Part shown: positions 1 through 11,100 of the stretch, in pieces
Layout: every line of letters starts with the position of its first letter
How positions within the stretch are numbered: position 1 is the stretch's first letter
Origin: Symsagittifera roscoffensis
Lineage: Eukaryota; Xenacoelomorpha; Acoela; Convolutidae
Length of the DNA: 64,000 nt
Direction of reading: 5' to 3'
Assembly (NCBI RefSeq): GCF_963678635.1
Contig: NC_087062.1
Span: forward strand, 8,296,193 to 8,360,192
Position numbers and translations under genes: made by a program
The notes under the pieces: model-generated
Database searches by the model: none
Seen by the model: the letters and a program-made list of their open reading frames with translations, nothing else
What the model was told of the DNA's origin: nothing

Positions 1-1098
1 CGACCCTTCTGAATTTGGGAGTTCAAAATACTCTTAATTGATTTTGGATCACGTAATTTTGAGCTCCCTCCGTCAATTGTTTGATGTGGAATGATTTCGC
101 GCTTCCTGGTTTTATTTTCTCTTTTTTGCTCCTAACCTCAAATGGTACATGTCTTCGTTAATGAGGCGAGTTTTCTAGGGGCGTTATCGCCCGTTAGTTT
201 AATCCCCGCTGTAAACTTGTGTAAGTATGTCAATGACTGCTGTTCTCAAATGTATTTTTCTAATAATTCAAGTTCGAAGACCCAGAAAAATGTATTGAGC
301 TGCTTTGAAGGTACCGATATTGGGTTCGAGAATCTACCAAAGTTTTTTGTAGGAAACAATCAGCTTTTAACGTCTGCAATAAGGCTGATAACAGTTTGAA
401 CTTTTTCTCGATTAAGCGAAGAAAGAAAAAAGCTTATGCAATTCGAAATATTATCAGCAACGAAGTATATTTGTAAAATTCTTTTTATCATCTAATAGCT
501 CTTTGAATTTTCACATATTTTACCATATACTTTTTTAATAAAACCACAAATTCAAAAAATAAGTCTTCGAATAGACATCAAAAAAATCAAACTAGACCGC
601 AAAAAAATTAAAACAAAAAACTTGATAATAGAGTTGAAAAAATGTTGCCATGACTTGTTCATTGGCCCTTAAAAAGACCACAAATGCCCATTTAGGTACT
701 CTTTGAACAAATCATCGAACAGAAAATTGAGTTTTTTGGCTGTTCGCTTCTTTAAAATGAATATCCAGTGAATATCAAATTTACACCGTTAGTAAGACAA
801 AATGGAAGGTCTTAAAATGATACCAAAGAGGAGTATTGCAAATGTATTTCAAAAAGTTTGCATGTAATTAGAAAAAAAGGAAATTCAAAATGTGCGACTT
901 AGAAAAAGAAGCGAGATAAAAGAGTTTTCATTACATCACCATTTGAACATAAATTGAATCTATTTAGAGTTCACATATTCAGAAAGAAACTATAATTCAA
1001 TATAGACACCACAAGTTTTCATTTAAACCCAAGAACAAAACTGCCAGCTGCCAACTGATGGTTTTCAACTGCCATTTGTTTCCGGATGGTGATTCCTT
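1..1098. other. Intronic or upstream DNA, no supported gene
   Basis: AT-rich sequence upstream of the small antisense gene. An ATG-initiated 85-codon frame occurs at 142-399 but has no splice signals, domain or repeat support. I see no exon of the catenin-like gene here, so its preceding exon lies before the window start. Confidence 0.5.
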
Positions 1099-1242
1099 TC
1101 AGAGTCGGTAATTTTTTCGCTTGGGTGTGGTTTTGTCAGGAAGAAAATCCCAAGCCATGTTAGCGGCGGAGACTATAGAAAACAAGCAGCATAACACCAG
1201 CAGTATGTACAAGTACCTGACAATCACATTGGAGCCGGTCAT
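1099..1242 (-). CDS. Small secreted or single-pass membrane peptide, 47 aa, function unknown
   Basis: A 47-codon ATG-to-TGA frame. After a short polar start (MTGSNVIVRY) comes a hydrophobic stretch of about 14 residues (LYILLVLCCLFSIV) ending in SAA, which reads as a signal peptide with a plausible cleavage after SAA. A basic, Pro/Thr/Lys-containing tail of about 20 residues follows, ending KRKNYRL. The ATG directly follows a canonical acceptor (T-rich tract then TAG), so the coding exon is downstream of a 5' UTR intron. A TATA box and heat-shock-like elements sit at the right distance further upstream. I recognise no family. It is nested antisense within an intron of the catenin-like gene. 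Alternatives are a small membrane protein with an uncleaved anchor, or a chance ORF. The combination of promoter, donor, acceptor, ATG and signal peptide argues against chance. Confidence 0.6.
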   Translation of the reverse strand: MTGSNVIVRYLYILLVLCCLFSIVSAANMAWDFLPDKTTPKRKNYRL

Positions 1243-1349
1243 CTAAAAAACAATAAAAAAGAAAAAAATGTATATATAAGTTAAAGCATTGAAAAAATTT
1301 CTACTCAAAATTTCAAACATAAGATAAACTTAGGATCTAAAATACTTAC
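1243..1349 (-). other. 5' UTR intron of the small peptide gene
   Basis: On the minus strand the sequence reads ...ACAAT then GTAAGT, and 107 nt later a T-rich tract ending TTTTTTAG immediately before the ATG. This is a textbook GT-AG intron. The upstream noncoding exon runs from about 1403 to 1350. The acceptor could alternatively take a trans-spliced leader, but the perfect donor 107 nt upstream favours cis splicing. Confidence 0.6.
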
Positions 1350-1429
1350 ATTGTTTTATGAGTTGCGAATGTTTACTTATGCGTTATTAAGAAGACGGTT
1401 TCAAATGTTTCTACTTAACTTCAGCCGAC

Positions 1430-1437
1430 TATTTATA
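1430..1437 (-). promoter_or_regulatory. TATA box of the small peptide gene
   Basis: The minus strand reads TATAAATA. Its spacing predicts transcription start near 1400-1405, leaving a ~55-nt 5' UTR exon that ends at the GTAAGT donor. Confidence 0.55.
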
Positions 1438-1446
1438 CTGAAAGTT

Positions 1447-1466
1447 GTTCTAGATCATTCTAGAAC
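1447..1466 (-). promoter_or_regulatory. Heat-shock-element-like array (four 5-bp units)
   Basis: Four contiguous alternating units, gTTCt-aGAtc-aTTCt-aGAAc, fit the nTTCn/nGAAn heat-shock element consensus with one mismatch (GAT for GAA). They lie 9 bp upstream of the TATA box, where HSF would act on this promoter. The element also reads as a near-palindrome, so chance cannot be excluded. Confidence 0.5.
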
Positions 1467-1979
1467 AGTGTGTGAAATGATCTGAATAAAAATTATTTCA
1501 AGTTTCCGTCAATTTTTTTTTTAATTTTTGACTTCTCTAAATATTTCACATATATATTTTGAGTTTTTCATAAGCATCAGAATTTATTCCTTACAATATT
1601 CAGAAAATGACTTCGCAAACGACAATCAAACTAAAAATTCCCCAAGTCGGCATTAATTTGAGGTCCTAACTTAAACATTTCTCAAAAAAATGCTCCAAAA
1701 TCATTCGCAAAAACATTTAAAAGTTGATGTATGGTTGGCTTTTGTAATTTTTTGAAAAATAAATGTCAGTTAAAAATGATTTTAAGGCGCTTTTCACTTG
1801 GAATCTTACTTATAAACCTGCTACTTAGACCCATCTATCGCATATTTTAAAAAGGGGAAGTTAATAACTTCGTACAATATTAGCTCAGGCTTAGCTTTTG
1901 ATATATGGGAGGCGTCCTTTAGAAGAGCCTTTTCATATAATAGTTTTAACCGTCATTTAAATTATTTTTTGCATTTTAG
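1467..1979. other. Intron upstream of first visible catenin-like exon
   Basis: AT-rich, no ORF or repeat recognised. It ends in a good acceptor (ttgcattttag) at 1978-1979. Confidence 0.5.
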
Positions 1980-2102
1980 TTGGTCGTGGCGGTGGAGAGA
2001 GCGGACGAGCAGAAGGTTCTTCGCAGTGCCGAGTGGTGCATGGAAAAAGCTGTGCTCCTGGAGACAGAGGAGAATTCGAGTGAAGCCATGTCTGCACTTC
2101 AG
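1980..2102 (+). CDS. Catenin-like gene exon a (residues 1-41 of visible part)
   Basis: Acceptor gcattttag, donor CAG|gtaaat. 41 codons starting LVVAVERADEQKVL, predicted helical. Phase 0 at both ends, so the protein continues upstream of the window. Confidence 0.7.
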
Positions 2103-5100
2103 GTAAATTGAACTTGGAAATATAGTAACAAGATCTCTGGTATCAGACATTTTCAAAGAATAGAAAATTGCTCGGATCAATTGAGCAATCTCCCCCCCGT
2201 ATTGACCAATTGAGCTATCTCCCCCCCAGCAAAAATGAATAAACTCTACAAAAAGACGTCAGCAAACGCTAGTAGATGGATGGTGTGTTTATAGCACGCA
2301 ATCAATTGACCGACGGAAGTTTGTCTTAACTGAGTATCGAGAAAAATTTTGAAAAAAAAATCGAAATTTATGAAAAAATTTTTTTTTTTTTTTTTTGCAA
2401 AATTTTGTTTAGGCGACCATAGCCTCATCGAAGAAAGCGATTTACCAGGGTTGGTGCTCTAGCCTTGTATCTGAATAGCAAAAACGGTTCTCCGCAGCAC
2501 CTTAATATTGTACGCAAAAACTTTTTGTCATTTTAAAATAGAAAAAAGTCGCTTTTTATGCCTGTTTTATTGATTCTTTTTTCAATCTAAATGAAGCTTT
2601 AGAGCTTTTTTATCGTAAATATTGGCTTTCCACAGTCGTTGGAAAATATGCTTTATGAATTCATGTCATTCAAACTATTTTCAAGTGGTTATAAACATGT
2701 CTCAAGTACCTATTGAGCTATCTCCCCCCCACGCGAGAATGGGGGGGAGATTGCTCAATTGATCCAATTGCTCTTGTCAGACAATTTTATATAAATTCAA
2801 TGATTCAAAAAACTATAAAAATATGATTCGCGAAGGTTGCCACAACTATTTGTGTTCAGCTTCAAATTTCTGGTTTTATCCTCTAACTCAACAACCCATT
2901 TTTTAGTACTCAGCTCACAGTGCTCAGACTTTTGAATTTGAATCGTAACTTCGAGAGAGCTGAGCAGCTCCTATATTGGCCACTTCTAACTCTTCTGGGT
3001 AAAAAATCTCAAAAAATATTTAACGGTAAAGTCGGGCTGAGTTAAATATTTTTGCAAGACACTGCATTTAGTTTAAGACAAGGACTGCCGATTGCTGATA
3101 GCACAAATTGGTCTAAACACTGATTGAAAAAATAAATCAATAGGGTAACTAAAGAAACTTGAAAAATTAAAAAACCTATTCAATTTTTTTCTTTTTTTTT
3201 GTCCGAAAATTCTTTAATTTTTTTTTCAGAAAAGGGCGAATTAATTAGGTAGAAAAATGCACAACTGGGTAGTAACTAATAGCTAGAATAATTTTGAAAT
3301 TGTTCAGTTTGAAGGTAAGCCTCTAATGAAATTTTTGTCAGCTTTAGCCAAAAAAAAACTAAATTTTTACGGCCTTTTTCTCTTTACACGGAGAAAATTG
3401 TTCGTTTTTTTTCAAAAAATCCATAAACAATGACCAGCAGGGTTTTAATATGAAACAATTTTTACCCCTACGAGTTTTTCTTGAGGTCAAAATTGGCTGG
3501 AAAAAGGTTGAAAAATTGGATTCTACGCCATAGTTCTTTCCCAATCTGCGAGATCAGAAAGTAAAGTAATCTACTTTTTTAATTGGCTAAAATTGTTTTC
3601 CAAGCTGTCCTAAATTGCTTTTAAAAACTTCCGCGTGAAATACATAGTGACAAACTTGGACTAACAACAAGGTGACATCATCAGATCGTGAAATTGATCC
3701 CCTGCCACGTCAACGATAGCTCTCACTTGGCCTCTAGCTTCAGGTCTACCACAGCCTGACCAATTTCGGCTGCAATAGTGGTACCACGTGAAAGTTCTAG
3801 ACGCAAAACAACGACCTTGAGTCGCAAAAAAAGAGCTACGCTCAACAAAATGACTCTGGACTGTGGGAAAATAGGAGAAGTGACGTTGCTTAGACAGGCT
3901 GCAAAGCCTCTCATAGATCCTCTACGAATCGCATAAACAACAATTATAATTATTTTCATCAAGCATTTTCAGCTCAGATCACTCATCTTTGGGTTTTAGT
4001 TCTTTGAAACTATTTTGCTTCAATCTGATTAGCTAAAATTAGCCAATCAAGTTTCAGCGCCGTCTTAAATTGTTTTGCTCAAAATTTTATGTCCACTTGT
4101 AAATAAGCCAAATTGGGCAAAAATATAGAATGTTTGGATAACTATTTAAAATTTTTTCGCAAACAGGGCGCAGATCACAAAAAAATACAGAAGAAATGGC
4201 AGACCAAAAAAAATTGACCACTTTCATATCTGCTCAAAATTCAGCCTCGTTAGAATTCGGCTAAAGTGGTCACAATTGTATTAACCAAACCAATCAGTTC
4301 TATCAGTGTCCTTTTCTCTGCATTGATACATTGAATAATACAGTAATACCCTTATTTTTTGTGTAGATATTCGAAAAAAAACAAAAACACAAGAAAAATT
4401 TTTGAAAAAAAAACAAGCTTTTAAATCGAATTCTCTGATTTTAGAACTTCTCAGAAGCAAACGAGGTCTTTGTGCAACTGGTATCCAGCAGAGTTCAAGA
4501 AATGATTGACTTCCAGATGAAATCAACTCTCGAACAAGCATTGAAGCTGCTTAAACAGACTGTTAAAATGCTCGAAACGGCTGTCAGAGATAGTTTTAAT
4601 CCAAGTTCGAACCATGAAACTTCAAAAAAGCTAGAAGGCAGAGAATTTGCTGTCAATCGAACTTTACAAGCAATGGGGAAAGTTTTAGAACTGATTCAAC
4701 AAAGTCCAAATATTGAACAAACTATGCAAACGGAAGCTCATTTTTTCACCGTAATGCAACAAATGCTGGACGTGTTACAGACTGAAAAACGCTTCGATTT
4801 TCTTGGAAATCTTTCAATTGATGTAGAAGCTGCTCTGAGACATGTTATGATGATGGCATACACTATATATGATGTTGAAACGAAAACCAACTTGATGCAA
4901 ACGTCAACACAGGTAGAAAATAGACATTGGTTTCAATCGCAAGAAGAATGTTTTGAAAAAAAAATTACAAAAGCAATAGATACTTTTCTCTTTTTTGTTC
5001 AATCTCAAACTGCGATTTTTACAATAAGGAAAATATTGTTCTTTTATAATCTTTTTTTAAAATAATTGTTTTTAAAGTTTTTTTTTCTAATTATTAACTG

Positions 5101-8100
5101 ACTTGATAATTTTAGCTTCTGGAAAACGTCAAAAACGTGGAAAATGCTCGCATTTTAGCTGAAAACTCCTCGCAAGAAAGGTATTTCAACTTTTTCTTAT
5201 GTAAGAATGACTGTTTTAAGTATATTTATAAAGCTAAAGGAGAACCTATTTTTGGCTCGTAATCAAAAGATATTCTCCGTGAGTTGTAATTTTAGAGAGG
5301 TTTTCATGTTGGCCTGTGAAGAGATGATTTCGAATTTGGGGCAACTGAATGAGTTGGTGAAACAAGTCACGGTCGAAAACTTAATCGATGGATTCGTAAA
5401 CTTCTCTGTACCGTCAAAACAGCTGCAAGACATGGCAAATCATTTATCCCAAGTAAGATCATAATTATAGTCAATCTTAGTTTAGAAAAAATCAGATCTC
5501 AATTTATGTTTTCAGATCATAAATCTGATTTTACGAATTAAAATTACTCTGAAGTAGAAAGATGGAGCACATACAGTATCAAATATATCGATTTCAAAAC
5601 GCTTTTTTAGAGAACAACTTTTCTCCATGCTCTTCTGGCTAAGGCTACAAATGAATTACCGCTCAACCTTTACAGGCTGCAAAACTAAATAACCGCTTTT
5701 TCGAATTTTTTTTTGGCTCTTGTCTGTAGAAAACAAATGGCATGAACAAGTTGGTTAGTTGACAAATTTGTTGTGAGGGGTTTCCCATAAAGGTCTAAGG
5801 TGATTTAATCTTAAAAGATGAAACAACTTTTTAAATTTCAACAGCCTTTAGTTCTTAGTGTTTTTTTTTGTTTTTAGACACCTGGTCTGTCGGAGGAACA
5901 GTGTACTGACGAGCTACAGAAAACTATGAACGAGTTCAGAATAGTGAACAAAACAATTACCCACGCAGCGTCTTTGACATTGGCTGCATTTCCTTACACT
6001 GAAGGTCACAAATCTACTTGAATTCTTGACGTTTACAGTGTTTATAGAAAAAAATACACTTTTGAAAGTTTGGAAAAAAACGCCAGAAAGTGCTAAAGTT
6101 TTTATCAAAAACTTGATTCGCTGTTTTTCTTTAATATGAGCCGAGTTTTGCTTTTAGTTATTCTAGAATTTAAACAAATTATAAATAATTGATCATTTTA
6201 TATTGCTGCTTCGTTTTTTTTTGGCCTAAACGGAATTAAGAAACATTAATTGCATTATAACAAACTGGAAAAAAATGAATTTTGTTTTAGACAGCCAGAT
6301 CATCGCCGAGTCTCTTTTCGCATTGCAACAGTGTGCTTTAGACCTCGAATCCGAGGCCATGTTGCATGCCCTGTCACCCGGAACGCAGTCCGCAGAGGTC
6401 AATAAGGGTCAACTGACGTCATCACTTTCTCTCTGCAGAAGGAGTTGGGAATTGAATTGTGTGAATGTGAAGAAGTATTTGCACGATTTAGTGGGAAGAG
6501 TGTTTCTGGTCGAAAAAATTGGTAATATAACATCGCCGGGTGTTTAAATCGTTGTTTTATAGCTAATGTCAAACTGCTGGAATCATCTTTGACAATGTTA
6601 GTGTCCAACTATCAGCTATTAATTAGTGCTGATATTGTTCGTGTAAAAGTTTGTGTCCACTAATTGTTCACGACTAAGCAAAAAACTTTGGAATTTATTT
6701 CGACTTTAAAATATAGCACGTATTAATATATGATATCAATATTGATTTATGTTAGAAATTTATTTAGCTAAAGTGTGTCGCCGCGACTTTACCTTCCTCC
6801 GAACAGTTTGCTCGAGGAAGCAAATTTCCCTAGACTCTGACGAATTACTGGCTCGACTGACTCAGAGACTGGCGGGATTGTGCCTCGTGTCCAATGAGAT
6901 TGCAGACAAGTCTAGTGATGCTCTCTTCCGAAATGGACTACTCGCTCTCGGAAACCAAGTGGTCAAAGGTAGCTTGATATATTTTAAGTTTTCTTAAAGG
7001 GGGTAGGGGGTTCGCAAAATGTTGTCAGCCTTTTGTTAGGTCGGTCTTTTTAGGTCAACCTAGGCGTGGATGTAGATAGAGCGCGGGGAGGAGGGGGGTT
7101 GAAGAAAAAAATCCACCCCTCGAGAAAACCTAGCTCCGCCACTGGGTTACACCATTTTTTGCTAGCTTTACCGACACCCTAGAAGGACCATTATTAGAAT
7201 TTTCTGCAAAAATCTTAAGTCTTATAACATGGAAAGTTTAGACCAACAGATCGCTTTTTTCAGCGCACTAACACACGCTCCCGCCCCATCCCAACCCCCC
7301 CCCCTCCCCCCGCCTCTCCCAGCCTCAAACTTTCTTTTCTGGACCGATGTTTCAACTTAATGATTCATTGCGATAGTGTTCTGAACTTGATTATAATCAT
7401 ATTTTAACTTGGTTGCTTTATTTTAGCCGTCAATCGTTTGAATCAGAGTAACCAACTATTTCAATCTACCAAAAATGATTCATCCAAATCATCTTCAACT
7501 CTCAAGCAGGCTTGTGATCAGTTAGCAGAGCAGTCTCGTTTGGCCGAAGAGTGTATGAACAGATTAGAAAATGGGTTGGAGAGGGGACGGCAGCCGGGAA
7601 TTTTGAACCCAATCAGAAGAGAGGTCAGGAGAAGAGGCAGAAAAGACGAGGACGAAGTTGATGACGCATCGATTGGTTTGCTTTTAGTTGCAAAAAAATC
7701 TTTACTCCTAAATTTTATTTTTAAATGTGAATTTTTGGTACATTATTCAGGTAAATTTTGTTGCAGGGCGCAAATTATTGGCAAAATAGAGTCATTCACA
7801 GAGCTCGAATAGGGTCAATTTGAACGGATGTCGATGTCATTTGAAAGTTTTGAAACGTGGCTTCGCAACGTCTTAGATCCACCCTTGAAGTTTACCAATT
7901 TATATACATGTTATGGAAAATCTAACCTGTTGACATCGATTATGGTCAGTGGTTTTTCAGTGCATCCGAGTGTGATTAGCAGTCTGTTTGAATCATCGGT
8001 TCCGGAATCACTAATTGGAGACTACGGGATTTCTGTATTTGGAGCAAAGCAGCCAAACAAAACAAACAAAGGTTATACACGAGCTTTAAATTTTTTCCAA

Positions 8101-11100
8101 TTGGTAACGTTTATCTTCCATTTTTGAAAAAAATGTAAACTCTCTGTTGGCAGGATTTCGTCCGTAGGAACCCAAAAAAATGTTAATACTCTTCAAAACC
8201 ATTAAAGCGCGTGGATGTTTTCAGGGAAACCTTTTAAAGAAAAGAAACTTGCAAAACTAGCTTTGGACAAGTTGAACTCAAAAAATGAAGCAGCGTTGAA
8301 GCAGGTGACCAACGAGCTGTCAAAAAAATTGACCAATCAGGCGCGGCTATTGAGAGAGTACGCTTCTTTGGCACCAACATCAGAAAAGACCAGGTAAATG
8401 ATTTGATTTCATAATAATAACGATGATAGCCAGTTGCCGTGCAAACAGCACAGAACGTTCCGACCACGCAAATTTGATAAGAAAACTCAAAAATAAGAAA
8501 AAGTGAAAATTAAAAGAAACGATTGCAAGTAAAACAAGGATAGCCGGTTACTGTGCAAGTAGCACAGAATGATCCGACCAGTCTTAAAAAATACAAAAAT
8601 AATTTCTCAAATTGTTGTCGTTTTTTCTGCATGTTGTGATAAAAAAAATCTAAATGAAAAAATAGAGCTTACACATATTCAGGGGCGGATTTAGGGAGGG
8701 GGCGGACACCTCCCCCTCAGGGATTCGACCGCCTGCCGACCCAAATAGTCCCCCTTTGTACTATTTTCAATAATCATTTTTGGTGATGGACCATAAAAAT
8801 TTTCTAACGGCGTCTTTGGCGCCGATATATACAGATTTTGAGGGGTGAGCGCGCGCCAAAAAAACGCGATTTTTTGGTCAACATTTTTCAAAAAGTACCT
8901 AAAAACGCCTTTTTTTGGCCTGTTTTTTTTAAATTTTGCCTGTGGCGCAGAAAGTTTGGTCAAAATGGGTGTCTTCATAGTGATTTAGGAAAGCTAAGAA
9001 AATCAATTTGGCTGACCTAAAAAAAAGTCGACAAAATTTTCGAAGTTTTTTGAAAATCCGCCCCCCTCGGGTTTTTTTTTGTGATTCCCAAAGTTTTTGA
9101 TTCCCAAAATTGCGCTAAAAAAACCAAAGCTACCTTTACCTGAATAAAACTTAAATTTCACGGCCTAATTTAAGCTTATATAAGCTATTGCAATTACTAA
9201 CTATCTTACTTACTAGCTCGAAGTTAGAACAAAAGTCAAAAATTTCAAAACAATTTTTCTCGACACTGTGAAAAAATTTTCGGAAATTTTAAAATATGGT
9301 TCCAGAATGGCATTCAAAATCTCCAAAAATTGCTCTTGCTCGAACAAAAGTAAGATTAAACATAAAAAAGCTATTGTAAACGGCCTAATTTAAGCATAAT
9401 TAAGCAGAAATTTTTAATGGCGTTCGAATCTTAACTAAAAGGGCTTTAATATGACATATCACTCAAGCCTGTCCGATGATTATTTTTGGTAGCCGATTTT
9501 GCGTGGAAAAAAGTAAAACACGCCCAAATTCAAAGTTCATCCCCATTTTTAATGATCGGAACAAAAGTTTTCATTTTTTATTTTTGGTTTGAACAGAAAC
9601 ATTATTTTTGAAGTTCAGTCTGAAACACGAGAAAACTCAAGCAACGTTTTTGAATATAAAGTTATGGAATTTGGTTTTATATACGAAAAAAATTCAAAAT
9701 AACCCTTGGGTTTTTTGAGGAAATCATAACCCGTCGGAAAAAAATTTGTTGAGGCAAGGATAAATTTGTTGTGGCAACTGGTGGTATTTAAACCAGCCGA
9801 TGTTTCAACCAGCTAATATAGAAGCCAGCCATAAATGCGTAATTTTTAAATAATAGTTATGTAACAGTTATATAACAGCTAGAAAAGTGATGCAAATTTT
9901 GTTCACTTTCGTGGCATCTGCGTAGAGATGGACAGCTGATTGTCCCTTTTTTGTGCTGTATCATTATTATACAGAAAAAGCTGCTTTCGATCCACAATTG
10001 AACCCTAATTTGCAGAAAAATGATGTTCACAATCTAACCCAAACAATTTTTTTGTTCTGACTTTTTTCGTATTTCCTACGAATATCCGAATTTGTCTTGA
10101 ACTTAGAATTTTCAATTAGCATTATGAGCAAAAAGAGAGTCAAACAGATTTGTACATTATGAAAAGCCACATGGGTTCGTATTAGGTCCACTTTTTTTTC
10201 TTCACGGTTTACATAAACGATTTTGAAGTGGATAGAAATGTGTAAATAATCTGATTTCATAAAAACAACAGCTGGATACAGTGGAATAACCGGTAGACAC
10301 CAGAAAGCTTTGGTCAACATTGTACGATGGTTTCAAAAAAAACAAGCTTCTTTCAATTGTTAGATAAACAAAAAACCATCATAATACCTCAAAAGAGCAA
10401 CAGAAAGTCAGACGTAAAAAGAAACTAAAATGCTATCTTAAAAAAATTAGATTTTCTTTAAAGATCATAAAAGTGAAATTAAAATGTCGAGTAAAATCTA
10501 TTACAGAATGAAAAAATTTTTAGTTGAAAATCAGCTACTAAGAGCATTCAAAGTTGATAAGAAACCCAATTTACATTACGAAGTTTTGGCTTCTTTGTCA
10601 ACAAGCGAAAGTAAATAGAAACATCATCTGAACTAAAAATCAAACAACGTTTTAAAATTATTTGCGTCAAAAGAAAAGTTGAGGGCATGAAAAAACCAAA
10701 ATTAACAATCTATTTTGTAAAGGAGTTACATTTCCTTGAAATATTGTTTTTGCTAGGTAAAATTTTGAGTAAAGAAAACAAATCGACCTTAATTCAGGAA
10801 GCGGTAAATGAAAAATGCGAATTAGTTTTTGAAGAAAAAATTTTCTGCTAGACAGATGGCTGTGAATACAAGCGGTAATCAAAAAAGTTTAAAAATTGTT
10901 AGAAATTGATAAAGTTTTTGTTGTGTGTTTAAATTTTACCCAGACTCGGTAACATGGTTTCAGGTCTGCGTTGCATATCAAAATCAAATGTTCAATCATG
11001 AACTTTTGGACGACTTTATGTTATTACCAACTGGTTAAACTCATTTTTTACTAGAAATTATATAAAAAATTGCTGTTTGCTGTCAAGTGTAGATATAGAG

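Noticed and set aside
142-399. 85-codon ATG frame on the plus strand
   Set aside because: No splice signals, domain, promoter or neighbouring exon; plausible by chance.
3723-3962. 79-codon minus-strand frame with an acceptor-like site inside
   Set aside because: Hydrophobic, composition-driven start; no donor, partner exon or family.
6398-6438. 41-nt GT-AG mini-intron within exon f
   Set aside because: Removing it shifts the frame and meets a stop across the next junction; retaining it gives phase agreement.
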